A DNA stretch of 64,000 bases. Source: Burkholderiales bacterium PBB3. Its GTDB lineage: Bacteria > Pseudomonadota > Gammaproteobacteria > Burkholderiales > Burkholderiaceae_C. A program made the position numbers and the translations under genes. Shown in pieces: positions 27,337 to 36,789 of the stretch. A model generated the notes under the pieces. It was not told where the DNA came from, searched no databases, and worked only from the letters and a program-made list of their open reading frames with translations. The stretch is from assembly GCA_002256115.1 (NCBI GenBank), contig NKIK01000016.1, forward strand, positions 25,920 to 89,919, read 5' to 3'. How positions within the stretch are numbered: position 1 is the first letter of the stretch; each line of letters opens with the position of its first letter.

Positions 27337-29292
27337 ATGCCCCCACTCTTCTCGTTGACCGGCTTAAAAGCCGTTGCGCTGCCCGTTCTGGGGCTGTGTT
27401 TGGCAGGGCAAGCAGCTCTAGCCAGCGGAGAGTTGCCCACGGCGAATGTAATCATGGGTGGCGCGGAGCGCCGCTGCTCCAGTTTCAGCGGCAGTGCCAA
27501 AAGCCCGGACTGCACCGCTGACTGGGACACCATCTTGCGCAACGATCCAGCGCTGCAGGGCCTCGCACTGGATGACGTTCTGTTTGGCATGGACTACCCC
27601 GAGCCCGTGTGGACTTACCAATTGACGGCGCACAGCCTGCAAGCGCTGCGCCTGTCGCCTAACAGCTTGATAGACCCGAAACGCAAGTCCACCCTACTGG
27701 CCCACTTGGCTGCGCAACTGCAGTTGGGCGAGGCAACTGGCCTAGGCTGGCAAGCCTTGCAAGACAAGCTGGCAACCGCACCCGCGCAGCCCAGCCTGGG
27801 GCTGACTGCGGCCGAGTGGTCCGTGGTGCGCAACGCCCTGTTGGAGCCGGGTATGCCCATCGTACGTAAATTCCAGGCGCGCTCTACCGCCTACTCCGCC
27901 AATACTGCGAGCGTTGCCTTGTTCCGCCAGTTGGTGGACGCGGCACGCACACACAGTCACGGTGCAAAGCCCCGCATTGGCGTGGTCACCGCGTCCGCTG
28001 GCCCTCATCCTTTTGTGGACCGGGACCTCAACGTGTATGCGTTGCAATCCGCAGGTGCTGAGGTGGTCTACATCCCCCTGGACGGTGGCTTGCGCCAGGC
28101 GCTGGATGCCGGAGACTGCACCCATCTGCGCTACTACTACGACAGCTATGCCAGCACCAGCGCAGAGCGCCCCGTATTGCACGGCCACCTGATGTTTCCC
28201 GATCTGGCTGCGCAGCAGATGGCCATGTGCGCCAACGACGGAGCGATGCTCAATGCCACGCTCAAGAGCCTGCACGGCATCTATTTCTCGGGCGGCAACC
28301 AGGCCCGCCACCTGGAGAGTCTGGTGGGCCGGGACACTACCGACCGCTACACCCGCACCAGCGCCCAGTGGCACATCCTCCAGCGGCGCCATGCGCTGGG
28401 GCAACTGGTGGTGGCCGGCACCAGCGCGGGCAATCACATCCAGGGCGGCGGGCTGTGGCGCAGCCGTCCCGTCCCCATGATTGGCGGCGGTGACGCTTAT
28501 GACGTGCTGAAAAACGGCTATGCACTGGGCCAGGGGCCTGCGGGTGAAGTGGAACCATCAACGCAACAGTCTAGTGGGACGCGCTACCCCGCCGTGATCT
28601 ACCCGGACGGTGGGCTGGGCGTATTTCGCTTTGGCGTGCTGGACTCCCACTTCTCCAAACGCACGCGCGAAGCGCGCCTGATCCGCGCCGCATTGAACAG
28701 CGCTATGGACTATGGCTTCGGGGTGGATGAAAACACGGCCTTGTTGGTCAGCCAAACCGATACCGCAGGCACGACGCATTTCTCTGTGGTGGGAGCGGGC
28801 GGCGTTTTCATTGCAGACGTGCGCGCGGCCACCAGCAGCCGATGGCAGACCACGCCCGCCCTGGTGGTTCAGGGCGTGCTGGCCCACTACCTCTTGCCGG
28901 GTGACACCGCCCGCATCGACGCCAGCGGCCAATTGACAGTCACGCTATCGCCGACCCGGCCCGTGCTGGGCGTTCAGTTGGGCGTTCAAAGCACGCCCTT
29001 GCAGGCTACGCAAAGCCGCGTACTGGACTATGGCTCTGGCAATTTCTTGCGCCTGGCAAGCCGCATGGGCTTTGACGGCGCGATATCAGGTTTTGGCACC
29101 ACCGAAGACAGCCAGGACCCACGCACACAACAACAAAGCCCCCGCTACAGCGCCCGGCTGCAACGCACGCCCACCACCGTATTTCGCGGCATGCCTGCCC
29201 AGGATGGAGCGCCCGCGCAACTGGCCTACACTGAATTGCGCGTGGGGTTTGCACCCTGTGATGGCAGTTGCCAAGGCGTTGATAATCCTTAG
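27337..29292 (+). CDS. cphE: Secreted cyanophycinase
   Basis: The 651-residue enzyme is a predicted exported serine exopeptidase of the S51 family that releases beta-Asp-Arg dipeptides from cyanophycin. A signal peptide (GLCLAGQAALASGE) leads the protein. The S51 core shows IGVVTASAG, the glutamine-amidotransferase-like IYFSGGNQARHLESL, the nucleophile elbow AGTSAGNHIQGGGL and LDSHFSKRTREARLIRA with GFGVDENTALLV. Intracellular cyanophycinases have about 270 residues and known extracellular ones about 400, so this one carries about 150 extra N-terminal residues and a C-terminal extension. The RpiR regulator gene starts five bases after its stop. Confidence 0.9.
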   Translation: MPPLFSLTGLKAVALPVLGLCLAGQAALASGELPTANVIMGGAERRCSSFSGSAKSPDCTADWDTILRNDPALQGLALDDVLFGMDYPEPVWTYQLTAHSLQALRLSPNSLIDPKRKSTLLAHLAAQLQLGEATGLGWQALQDKLATAPAQPSLGLTAAEWSVVRNALLEPGMPIVRKFQARSTAYSANTASVALFRQLVDAARTHSHGAKPRIGVVTASAGPHPFVDRDLNVYALQSAGAEVVYIPLDGGLRQALDAGDCTHLRYYYDSYASTSAERPVLHGHLMFPDLAAQQMAMCANDGAMLNATLKSLHGIYFSGGNQARHLESLVGRDTTDRYTRTSAQWHILQRRHALGQLVVAGTSAGNHIQGGGLWRSRPVPMIGGGDAYDVLKNGYALGQGPAGEVEPSTQQSSGTRYPAVIYPDGGLGVFRFGVLDSHFSKRTREARLIRAALNSAMDYGFGVDENTALLVSQTDTAGTTHFSVVGAGGVFIADVRAATSSRWQTTPALVVQGVLAHYLLPGDTARIDASGQLTVTLSPTRPVLGVQLGVQSTPLQATQSRVLDYGSGNFLRLASRMGFDGAISGFGTTEDSQDPRTQQQSPRYSARLQRTPTTVFRGMPAQDGAPAQLAYTELRVGFAPCDGSCQGVDNP

Positions 29293-29297
29293 CCACC

Positions 29298-30293
29298 ATG
29301 ACCACACAGCCCACTCCCGTGCCCGCGGCTTTCACCAGCCCCAACGCCGACACCGCCTTTGCCCAATCCGCATTGGGGCTGCAGTTGCGCAAAGTCTTGA
29401 ACGAGGGGCGCGGCTCGAATGTGGCCATTGCCGACTTTCTGCTGCGCAACCCGGTGCGAGCCACGGCCTGGGGCATTGAAGAGCTGGCCGCCAACACCGA
29501 GACATCCACCGCAACACTCAGCCGCTTTGCGCGCACGCTAGGTTTTAACGGCTTTGCTGCGCTGCGCAGCGGCATGGCCGATGCCCTGCAAAACGCCTTG
29601 CAACCCGCCTTTCAGCCCGTCAACAAACTACGCGATGCTTTGCAGCGCAAGGGCGAGACAGGCGGTAGCAACCACCCCATCATCACCGAGAGTCTGGAAG
29701 CCAGCCTGGCCAACCTGCAAGCCGCCGCCGCGGGCCTGAACCCCGCGCTGCTGGTGTCTACCGCCCACAAAATTTTGGCGGCAGAAACGGTGTACACGCT
29801 GGGCTTTGGTATCAGCGCCCACCTGTCGGCCATGCTGGCCCTGGATTTACAACCCTTTTGCCGCCAGGCCATTAACGTGGTGGAATTTGGCGGTACCGAA
29901 GTAGCCGCCGGGCGCTTGATGAATATCGGCCCCAAAGACTTGTTGATCTCGATTTCTTTCCCACGCTATGCCAGCGATGCGGTCATGCTGACGCGCTATG
30001 CGCGCGACCGCTGTGCCCACGTCATCTCGCTCACCGATTCGATGGCGTCACCGCTCACCGCCTGGTCGCACGACGTGCTGATTGCACCGGCCAACCACCC
30101 GGTGCTCTCCAGCAGCTACTCGGCGGCACTGTTGATCATTGAAGCCTTGGTAACCAGCCTGATGGTCAGTGGCGACAACCAACTGGCCCAGGCCGAGAAA
30201 CTGACCGAAGCCATTTCAGCCTATTTGTACTCCGACAAACCCGGCACCGATGGACAGAGCGACCGCCCGGTGAAGCGCATTGTGCGTGGGTGA
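29298..30293 (+). CDS. MurR/RpiR family transcriptional regulator
   Basis: The 331-residue regulator has an N-terminal HTH (VAIADFLLRNPVRATAWGIE then TSTATLSRFARTLGFNGF) and a C-terminal SIS domain (YTLGFGISAHLSAML, LLISISFPRYASDAV). RpiR proteins sense phosphosugars or other small ligands. Directly following the cyanophycinase gene, it probably controls this locus through the palindrome at 27227-27249. The effector is unknown; arginine, ornithine or a dipeptide are candidates. Confidence 0.9.
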   Translation: MTTQPTPVPAAFTSPNADTAFAQSALGLQLRKVLNEGRGSNVAIADFLLRNPVRATAWGIEELAANTETSTATLSRFARTLGFNGFAALRSGMADALQNALQPAFQPVNKLRDALQRKGETGGSNHPIITESLEASLANLQAAAAGLNPALLVSTAHKILAAETVYTLGFGISAHLSAMLALDLQPFCRQAINVVEFGGTEVAAGRLMNIGPKDLLISISFPRYASDAVMLTRYARDRCAHVISLTDSMASPLTAWSHDVLIAPANHPVLSSSYSAALLIIEALVTSLMVSGDNQLAQAEKLTEAISAYLYSDKPGTDGQSDRPVKRIVRG

Positions 30294-30310
30294 TAGTCGT
30301 CAGTGCGCGC

Positions 30311-30404
30311 GGAGCCTGAGCGGCAATGCGCTCTGCTCCGTGTCCCCCGCCCGCTTTGCGGGCTCCTCCTTTACCTGCGCAGAACGCATTGCCGCTCAAG
30401 CTCC
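30311..30404 (+). repeat. Family B palindromic repeat, copy 1
   Basis: Arms 30311-30335 and 30379-30404 are inverted copies (GGAGCYTGAGCGGCAATGCG), with all differences compatible with G-U pairing on one strand. They enclose the shared core (TCCGTGTCCCCC, inner hairpin CCCGC-TTT-GCGGG, TCCTCCTTTACCTGCGCAG). It lies between convergent genes and includes the stop codon of the Lrp gene. Confidence 0.85.
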
Positions 30405-30890
30405 TGAGAGTGGCGTACGTACCGTCAGTGGAAAGCCGGCAAACTCTTTCACAGTCTGCAACTCGGTGCTAGTCACCACTTTGTCGATACCCAGTGCCAC
30501 GTCATCCAACCAGGCGCTGGTCAGATCACGGTAATGGGACAAATCACGACAAGCCAGACGCACCAAATAGTCGTAGCGGCCACTCACCAGATAGCAGGCC
30601 ACCACCTCAGGGCAGGCCACCATGGCCTGCTCAAAGCGCTGTACCGTGGCTTGGCGCTGGTCTTTCAAGGCAATCTCGGCAAACACCGACACATGCTCGC
30701 CCAGCGCCGAGCGGTGCAGCATCGCGCGGTAGCCTTCTATCAGGCCCTCTTCTTCCAGGCGGCGCACGCGGTTCAGCGTGGCGCGGGCCGACAGATTGAC
30801 CTCTTCAGACAGGGCTTGCGCACTCAGGCGGCCATCGCGCTGCAGCAATGCCAGCAGCGTGCGGTCCACCCGGTCTGGTTGCATGCTCAC
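30396..30890 (-). CDS. Lrp/AsnC family transcriptional regulator
   Basis: The protein of about 163 residues has an N-terminal HTH (LLALLQRDGRLSAQALSEEV, LSARATLNRVRRLEEEG) and a C-terminal RAM/AsnC effector domain (VVACYLVSGRYDYLVRLACR). Such regulators respond to amino acids. A GTG start (30890) overlaps the lptE stop as GTGA; an ATG two codons later (30884) is the alternative. It ends the minus-strand run leuS-lptE and converges on the RpiR gene. Its target is unknown, though arginine catabolism next door is possible. Confidence 0.9.
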   Translation of the reverse strand: MSMQPDRVDRTLLALLQRDGRLSAQALSEEVNLSARATLNRVRRLEEEGLIEGYRAMLHRSALGEHVSVFAEIALKDQRQATVQRFEQAMVACPEVVACYLVSGRYDYLVRLACRDLSHYRDLTSAWLDDVALGIDKVVTSTELQTVKEFAGFPLTVRTPLSGA

Positions 30891-31402
30891 GGCGCGGGTG
30901 TCAGCTTGATAGCGGCCAAGCGACGCAGCATTTGCTGAACAATGTCGTTTTGCATATCGCGGTACAGCAGTAGCTCTTCGGCCTCTTTGGCTAGTGCGGA
31001 CGATTCATTGAAACTGATATCGCGCTGCTGGCTGATTTCTGTGGTGTTGATGAGTTCCAGGCCCTGGGGGGTTTGCACCTTGAACTTCAGCCGCACCAGC
31101 AGCTGCAGCTCACGCACCTGGCCTGAAGCGTTCACGGCGACGATGTTGCGCTCACGCACTTCTTCCACGATATGGAGCACCACCTCAGGCGGCACACCAC
31201 CGCTGGGCGTGGTTAACGGCACCCGCGCAGCGCCAAAGTAGCGCGCCAGGTCTTGCGCCACCGGGCTCCCCGCAGTGGGGTTGATTGCAATGGTTTTGAA
31301 CGTGAACTCTTGGTTGCTGCGCAGATGAAAGCCGCAGCCTGCCAAGGCCAAGCTCAGCATGGCGACCGCCAGGCTGCGGGAGAGGACAAAGCGCCGTTGC
31401 AT
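30887..31402 (-). CDS. lptE: LPS-assembly lipoprotein LptE
   Basis: The 171-residue outer-membrane lipoprotein plugs the LptD barrel during lipopolysaccharide insertion. The lipobox LSLALAGC is followed by GFHLRS, the typical LptE start of the mature protein. The ATG at 31402 is preferred; a TTG at 31414 would overlap the leuS TGA (TTGA). The leuS-lptE order is standard in Betaproteobacteria. Confidence 0.93.
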   Translation of the reverse strand: MQRRFVLSRSLAVAMLSLALAGCGFHLRSNQEFTFKTIAINPTAGSPVAQDLARYFGAARVPLTTPSGGVPPEVVLHIVEEVRERNIVAVNASGQVRELQLLVRLKFKVQTPQGLELINTTEISQQRDISFNESSALAKEAEELLLYRDMQNDIVQQMLRRLAAIKLTPAP

Positions 31403-31410
31403 ACCGCGCC

Positions 31411-34161
31411 TCAAATCACGATGTTGACCAGGCGCCCAGGCACCACGATCACTTTTTTGGCCGGTGCACCGGCCGCAAAGTTGATGAAAGTGTCCGAGGC
31501 CAATGCCAGCGCTTCAATCGCTTCGCGCGTTGCGCCCGATGGCACCATCACCGACCCACGCAGCTTGCCGTTGATCTGCAAGACCATCGCAATCTCGTCT
31601 TGCACCAAGGCCGATGCATCTACGGTAGGCCAGGCGGCATCCAGCAAATCACCCTGCGCGGCCGCGTAGCCCAATTGGGCCCACAGCGCATGCGCCAAGT
31701 GGGGCGTGGCGGGGTAAAGGCAGCGCAGCAGCAGCCCGAATCCTTCGACGACTGCGGCTCGACCATCCACTGAATCCGTGCCTTTGAAGTCTTCCAGTGC
31801 ATTGATCATCTTCATGGCACCGGAGACCACGGTGTTGTACTGCATGCGCTGGTAGTCGTAGTCGATCTGCTTCAAGATGCTGTGCATCTCCAGGCGCAAG
31901 GCTTTGGCGGGTTTGCCGAACTCAATGCCATTTAGGGCTGTAGAGCCCATGGATAGTGCGGGAGCAGCTTCCAAATTCATAGCATGCAGTTTGTAGCCGA
32001 AGTTCCAGACCCGGCGCAGGAATCGGTAGCTGCCCTCCACGCCGGCGTCATTCCACTCCAGCGTGGCTTCCGGGGGCGCGGTGAACATGGTGTACAGGCG
32101 GGCGGTGTCGGCACCGTATTTCAAGATCAACTCTTGCGGGTCCACACCATTGTTTTTTGACTTGGACATGGTCGTCCAGCCCTCATAGATTACGGGCAAA
32201 CCATCAGCCTTAGAAATCGCAGACAAAACCTTGTTGTGGTCATCGCGAACAATTTCAAGCTCGTGCGCCCAGTAGTACTGCTTGCCTGCCGTCTCCCCGG
32301 TTCGGTAGAAGCCCTCGGCGAGCACCATACCCTGCGTCAGCAGCTTGGTAAACGGTTCGTCCACCTTGACCAGCCCCAGGTCGCGCATCACCTTGGTCCA
32401 GAAGCGGGCATACAGCAAATGCAAGATGGCGTGCTCAATGCCGCCGATGTACTGGTCCATGCCGCTACCGCCAGTCGCCAGTTGTTGGTCCCGCATCCAG
32501 TAGTCGGTGCCACCGGCCACCATGGCTTCAGTGTTTGTCGGGTCGCAGTAGCGCATGAAGTACCAGGAGCTGTCGACAAAGGTGTCCATGGTGTCGGTCT
32601 CGCGCCGCGCGGCCTTGCCACAGATGGGGCAGACGACACCGGCGTGAAAACCTTCGTGCTTGTGCAATGGATTGCCCGATCCATCGGGAATGCAATCCAT
32701 CGGCAGCACCACCGGCAGGTCTTTCTCTGGCACCGGCACGGCACCATGCTCGTCGCAATGGATGATGGGAATCGGCGTGCCCCAGTAGCGCTGGCGACTC
32801 ACGCCCCAATCGCGCAGGCGCCAGGTGATTTTTTTCTCACCCAGGCCCATGGTTTGCAGGGCTTGGGCCACAGCGTCCACCGCGTCTTTGTAGGGCAAGC
32901 CGCTGAACACATCCGAGTTGACCGTGATGCCGCGTTGCTTGTCGCCGTACCAGTCTTGCCACTGGCTGTGGTCATAGGTCAGACCATCGATGTGTACAAC
33001 GTCCAGGATCGGGAAGTTGTATTTTTTGGCAAACGCAAAGTCGCGCTCATCGTGCGCGGGCACGCCCATGACAGCACCATCGCCATAGCCCATCAACACG
33101 TAATTGCCCACCCAGACGTCCACCGGCCGACCGGTGAAAGGGTGAATGACATGCAAGCCCGTAGGCATGCCGAGCTTTTCCTTGACGGCCAGCTCGGCCT
33201 CGGTGGTGCCGCCCGCCTTGCATTCCTCAATGAACTCGGCCAAGCGCAAATTCGACTTGGCCGCATGTTGCGCCAGCGGGTGCTCGGGCGCTACCGCGCA
33301 AAAGGTGACGCCCATGATGGTGTCTGCGCGCGTGGTGAACACATACATGCGGCCCGACTTGCTGCCATCGGGCAAGTCCACCGATTCACCAATCAGCTTG
33401 CCGTCCGCGTCTTTCACATCGTGGGTAAATGCAAACCGCACACCCTCAGACTTGCCGATCCAGTTTTCCTGCATCAGGCGCACCCGGTCGGGCCAGCCGT
33501 TCAGCGTGGCTTTCTCATTGCCAAGTTGCACGTGGTCCAGCAGCTCCTGGGCGTAATCGGTGATCTTCAGGTAATAGCCAGGGATTTCGCGCTTTTCAAC
33601 GGTGGCACCCGTTCGCCAGCCCTTGCCATCAATCACCTGTTCGTTGGCCAGCACCGTCATGTCGACAGGGTCCCAGTTCACCACCTGGGTTTTGCGGTAA
33701 GCAATGCCTTTCTCCAGCATCTTCAGGAACAGCCACTGGTTCCATTTGTAGTACTCGGGCTGGCAGGTGGCCACCTCACGGCTCCAGTCAATGGCCAGAC
33801 CCAGGGCCTGCATCTGGCCCTTCATGTAGGCAATGTTGTCAAAGGTCCATTGCGCTGGGGGCACGCCGTTTTTCAGGGCTGCATTTTCGGCAGGCAAGCC
33901 AAAGGCGTCCCAGCCCATGGGCATCAGCACGTTGTGGCCGTTCATGCGCAGGTAGCGCGCCAGCATGTCGTTGATGGTGTAGTTGCGCACATGGCCCATG
34001 TGCAGCTTGCCGCTGGGGTAAGGCAGCATGGAGCAGGCGTAAAACTTCTTGCGCGAAGCGTCTTCGGTCACCCGGTAGGCGTTTGCGCCACTCCACAGCG
34101 GCTGGCTCCAGTGGTCCTGGGCCGCTTTTTCGAGTTCGGTGTGTAAATATTTGTCTTGCAT
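31411..34161 (-). CDS. leuS: Leucine--tRNA ligase
   Basis: The 916-residue class I synthetase charges tRNA-Leu. It shows the HIGH-type motif [13 protein letters not shown], the editing domain (region with [20 protein letters not shown]), a zinc-type [18 protein letters not shown] segment and MSKSKNNG (KMSKS). It is longer than the E. coli enzyme (860). Part of the excess is a family A repeat (31927-31986) translated in frame as about [20 protein letters not shown], placed between WNFGYKLHA and KALRLEMHS at the edge of the anticodon-binding domain. Confidence 0.96.
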   Translation of the reverse strand: MQDKYLHTELEKAAQDHWSQPLWSGANAYRVTEDASRKKFYACSMLPYPSGKLHMGHVRNYTINDMLARYLRMNGHNVLMPMGWDAFGLPAENAALKNGVPPAQWTFDNIAYMKGQMQALGLAIDWSREVATCQPEYYKWNQWLFLKMLEKGIAYRKTQVVNWDPVDMTVLANEQVIDGKGWRTGATVEKREIPGYYLKITDYAQELLDHVQLGNEKATLNGWPDRVRLMQENWIGKSEGVRFAFTHDVKDADGKLIGESVDLPDGSKSGRMYVFTTRADTIMGVTFCAVAPEHPLAQHAAKSNLRLAEFIEECKAGGTTEAELAVKEKLGMPTGLHVIHPFTGRPVDVWVGNYVLMGYGDGAVMGVPAHDERDFAFAKKYNFPILDVVHIDGLTYDHSQWQDWYGDKQRGITVNSDVFSGLPYKDAVDAVAQALQTMGLGEKKITWRLRDWGVSRQRYWGTPIPIIHCDEHGAVPVPEKDLPVVLPMDCIPDGSGNPLHKHEGFHAGVVCPICGKAARRETDTMDTFVDSSWYFMRYCDPTNTEAMVAGGTDYWMRDQQLATGGSGMDQYIGGIEHAILHLLYARFWTKVMRDLGLVKVDEPFTKLLTQGMVLAEGFYRTGETAGKQYYWAHELEIVRDDHNKVLSAISKADGLPVIYEGWTTMSKSKNNGVDPQELILKYGADTARLYTMFTAPPEATLEWNDAGVEGSYRFLRRVWNFGYKLHAMNLEAAPALSMGSTALNGIEFGKPAKALRLEMHSILKQIDYDYQRMQYNTVVSGAMKMINALEDFKGTDSVDGRAAVVEGFGLLLRCLYPATPHLAHALWAQLGYAAAQGDLLDAAWPTVDASALVQDEIAMVLQINGKLRGSVMVPSGATREAIEALALASDTFINFAAGAPAKKVIVVPGRLVNIVI
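31927..31986 (-). repeat. Family A interspersed repeat, copy 3 (inside leuS)
   Basis: On the minus strand it reads GCTATGAATTTGGAAGCTG, then CTCCCGCACTATCCATGGG and CTACAGCCCTAAATGGC. It is read in frame within leuS, in the opposite orientation relative to translation from the proA copy. Confidence 0.8.
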
Positions 34162-34226
34162 AGGGGGCTGCGGCGCAGGTGCCGCTCTGTGAACTGCCTA
34201 AAAGTCGATTTTAGGCGGGGAAAGCC

Positions 34227-34676
34227 TCAGGGCTTGGGTAATGACAAAGCTTGCGGCGACTGGGGTGGCGCCTCGGCCACAAAGCCGATACGGCTCAGGC
34301 CTGCTTGGTGCGCCAGGCCCATGACTTCCACAATACGGCCATAGGGCACGGCACTGTCGGCGCGCAGTTGCACTTCAGTCGTGGCATTCTTGGCGGCAGC
34401 CTCTGTCAAGCGCTGGGACACAGTGGCTAGGTCCAGGGGTTTGTCGTCTACAAAAACCTGCCCAGCCTTGTCCACCACCACGCTGATGAAGGCGGGCACC
34501 TGCTGGCTGGCGGCACCCGCTGCCTTGGGCAAATTCACCTTAACTTTACTCACCATCAGCGGCGCGGTGATCATAAAAATCACCAGCAATACCAACATGA
34601 CGTCAATCAGGGGCGTCATATTGATGTCGCTCATGGGCAGCGCCCCACGGGTACGTTCAAGACGGCCGAAAGTCAT
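34227..34676 (-). CDS. exbD: ExbD/TolR family biopolymer transport protein
   Basis: The 149-residue protein has one N-terminal membrane segment with the proton-relevant Asp (MTPLIDVMLVLLVIFMI) and a periplasmic domain. Its ATG overlaps the stop of the ExbB-like gene (ATGA). With that gene it forms a proton-driven motor for TonB or Tol systems. No tonB, tolA or tolB is adjacent, so which system it serves is open. Confidence 0.92.
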   Translation of the reverse strand: MTFGRLERTRGALPMSDINMTPLIDVMLVLLVIFMITAPLMVSKVKVNLPKAAGAASQQVPAFISVVVDKAGQVFVDDKPLDLATVSQRLTEAAAKNATTEVQLRADSAVPYGRIVEVMGLAHQAGLSRIGFVAEAPPQSPQALSLPKP

Positions 34677-35317
34677 GCTTGCGACGTGAGCAAAAGCTCG
34701 CGCAAATCGCGGGCAAAGCCTTCCAGATCGGCTTCGATGCGGGTGATGTAGCGCCCCAAAATGTTGTAACCCAACACTGCAGGAATCGCCACGGCCAAGC
34801 CTACGGCGGTCATCACCAGCGCCTCGCCCACCGGCCCGGCGATCTGGTCAATGCTGACTTGGGTACCGCCAGACATACTCAGCAGGGCATGGTAAATACC
34901 CCATACGGTGCCCAGCAAGCCTACAAAGGGCGCGGTGGCACCGACCGTTGCCAGCCACACCTGCCCGGCCTGGAGCTTGAGCAAAACGCCGTGCAGGGCA
35001 TCGCGCAACACACGGGTTAGCTGCTGAGACGCATCGCCCGCCGCGGCCAGGGTGCCGGCCTGGTTCATGCGGGTGGCTTCGATCAGGGGCTGCAGCAGCA
35101 GCTCGCGGTCAAACAACTGCACGGCGGCCCGGCCATCGTCCAAAGAGCGCGCCTGCCAAAAGGCTGCGGTACTGCGGGCCACATCGCGCAGCGCCCGGCG
35201 CAGCAGCCAGCCCTTCCACAAAATCACCACCCAACTGCCAACAGACATAGCCAACAGCACTAAGGCCACGGCGGTGCTGACGCCGTCACCACGCAGCAGG
35301 GGTTGCAAGATGTTCAT
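34673..35317 (-). CDS. exbB: MotA/TolQ/ExbB family proton channel protein
   Basis: The 214-residue protein has three membrane segments and the family core [23 protein letters not shown] with [22 protein letters not shown]. It pairs with the ExbD protein encoded immediately downstream. Its ATG overlaps the dapB stop (ATGA), so dapB, exbB and exbD are translationally coupled. Confidence 0.92.
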   Translation of the reverse strand: MNILQPLLRGDGVSTAVALVLLAMSVGSWVVILWKGWLLRRALRDVARSTAAFWQARSLDDGRAAVQLFDRELLLQPLIEATRMNQAGTLAAAGDASQQLTRVLRDALHGVLLKLQAGQVWLATVGATAPFVGLLGTVWGIYHALLSMSGGTQVSIDQIAGPVGEALVMTAVGLAVAIPAVLGYNILGRYITRIEADLEGFARDLRELLLTSQA

Positions 35318-36117
35318 TTGAGGTGGAGTACGTCAAACATGTCATACAGGCCCGGCTTTTGCCCAGCCAGAAAGCGCACCGCACGCAGGCTGCCCTGGGC
35401 ATAGGTGGCGCGGCTGGATGACTTGTGGCTGATCTCAATGCGCTCGCCAGTACCGGCAAACAGCACGGTGTGGTCGCCCACAATATCGCCGCCCCGAATG
35501 GTGGCAAAGCCAATGCTGGACGGGTCGCGCTCACCGGTAACGCCTTCGCGCGCGTACACGGCGCAGTCTTTCAAATCGCGCCCCAAAGCCTGGGCAATCA
35601 CCTCGCCCATTTTCAGCGCTGTGCCCGATGGCGCATCCACTTTGTGGCGGTGGTGGGCTTCCACAATTTCAATGTCATAGCCGGTGGACAAGGCCTTGGC
35701 GGCCAGCTCCAACAACTTGAGCGTGACATTCACGCCCACACTCATATTGGGCGCCATGACAATGGCAATGCTTTTCGCGATCTCTGCAATTTCTGCCTTG
35801 TCAGCATCGCTAAAACCCGTGGTGCCCACGACTGCAGCCACACCCAGCTCGCGGCAAACCCGCAAGTGCTGCAGCGTTCCTTCCGGGCGGGTAAAGTCAA
35901 TCAGCACATCGCTGCCTTGCAGGCCTTGGCGCAGATCGGCCGTGATCAACACGCCGGTTGTAGCCCCTGTGGCGGCACCGGCATCTTGCCCAAGGGCTGG
36001 GCTACTGGCCATATCCAGGGCCCCGGTCAGCACGCAATCATCGGAGGCGCGCACCGCGTCCACCAGCATTTGACCCATACGACCGGAGGCACCGGCAATT
36101 GCAACTTTGAAAGACAT
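35314..36117 (-). CDS. dapB: 4-hydroxy-tetrahydrodipicolinate reductase
   Basis: The 267-residue NAD(P)H-dependent enzyme acts in lysine and diaminopimelate synthesis. It shows the nucleotide-binding [12 protein letters not shown], the signature [20 protein letters not shown] and [17 protein letters not shown]. The gene follows bamE by 27 bases on the same strand and overlaps exbB downstream. Confidence 0.96.
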   Translation of the reverse strand: MSFKVAIAGASGRMGQMLVDAVRASDDCVLTGALDMASSPALGQDAGAATGATTGVLITADLRQGLQGSDVLIDFTRPEGTLQHLRVCRELGVAAVVGTTGFSDADKAEIAEIAKSIAIVMAPNMSVGVNVTLKLLELAAKALSTGYDIEIVEAHHRHKVDAPSGTALKMGEVIAQALGRDLKDCAVYAREGVTGERDPSSIGFATIRGGDIVGDHTVLFAGTGERIEISHKSSSRATYAQGSLRAVRFLAGQKPGLYDMFDVLHLK

Positions 36118-36144
36118 GTTTTTGTGGGCCGTAGAGGCCAGAAC

Positions 36145-36693
36145 TTACTTGGCGGGTGCTTCAAGCGGTGGGTAGCTGACCCTGGCGGGCGGCATGGCCA
36201 ACTCGGTGGCGCTGGGCTTGGCCGGTGGCGGGAATTTCTTCAACTCGCTTTCCGTCGCTTCCATCGGCGGGGGCTTGGTACCAGCGGGCACCCAGGATTG
36301 CAAGGTAGCGACGAATTCGACCTCGGTCGGCAACTCATCCCCCTCGGTGCGCTCTACGACATCGTCTTTGAACAGAATGGAAACTTTGCGCTGCTGGTTC
36401 TTCGCAGTTTGGCTCTTCAATGTAAAGATGTAATCCCAGCGGTCCGCATGGAACACGCTGGTCAGCAGTGCTGTGCCCAGCACATCGCGCACCTGGGCTC
36501 TGGACATGCCGGGCTTGACCAAAGCAAACTGCTCACGCGTCACCACATTGCCCTGCACAATGTCCATTTTGTAGGGTGTGATCACGCCGATCACTTTGGT
36601 AGAAGCGCTGTCGAAGCTGGAGCATGCTGCCAGCGCCCAGCCCGCCACGGCGATCAGAGTGAAACGAAGACGACTCGGGAGGTATGCGGACAT
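36145..36693 (-). CDS. bamE: Outer membrane protein assembly factor BamE
   Basis: The 182-residue lipoprotein has lipobox AGWALAACSSFDS and the SmpA/OmlA domain with TREQFALVKPGMSRAQVRDV and WDYIFTLKS. It is part of the Bam complex that folds beta-barrel proteins. It carries a longer Pro-rich C-terminus than E. coli BamE, as is usual in Betaproteobacteria. It is divergent from fur, a widespread arrangement in this class. Confidence 0.94.
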   Translation of the reverse strand: MSAYLPSRLRFTLIAVAGWALAACSSFDSASTKVIGVITPYKMDIVQGNVVTREQFALVKPGMSRAQVRDVLGTALLTSVFHADRWDYIFTLKSQTAKNQQRKVSILFKDDVVERTEGDELPTEVEFVATLQSWVPAGTKPPPMEATESELKKFPPPAKPSATELAMPPARVSYPPLEAPAK

Positions 36694-36789
36694 GGGCTAC
36701 TTGTCAGAGATATGATCGTGGCATTGTAGCGGCTGCCCTCTGCGAGCAGACCTTGTGCTCTTGCAAGCGCCCGCCCCGGAAAGACGCGC

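Noticed and set aside
32236..34146. Plus-strand open frame of 636 codons
   Set aside because: Antisense to leuS, whose minus-strand product has all class I synthetase motifs; His/Val-rich shadow.
35425..36729. Plus-strand open frame of 434 codons
   Set aside because: Antisense to dapB and bamE, both certain genes.
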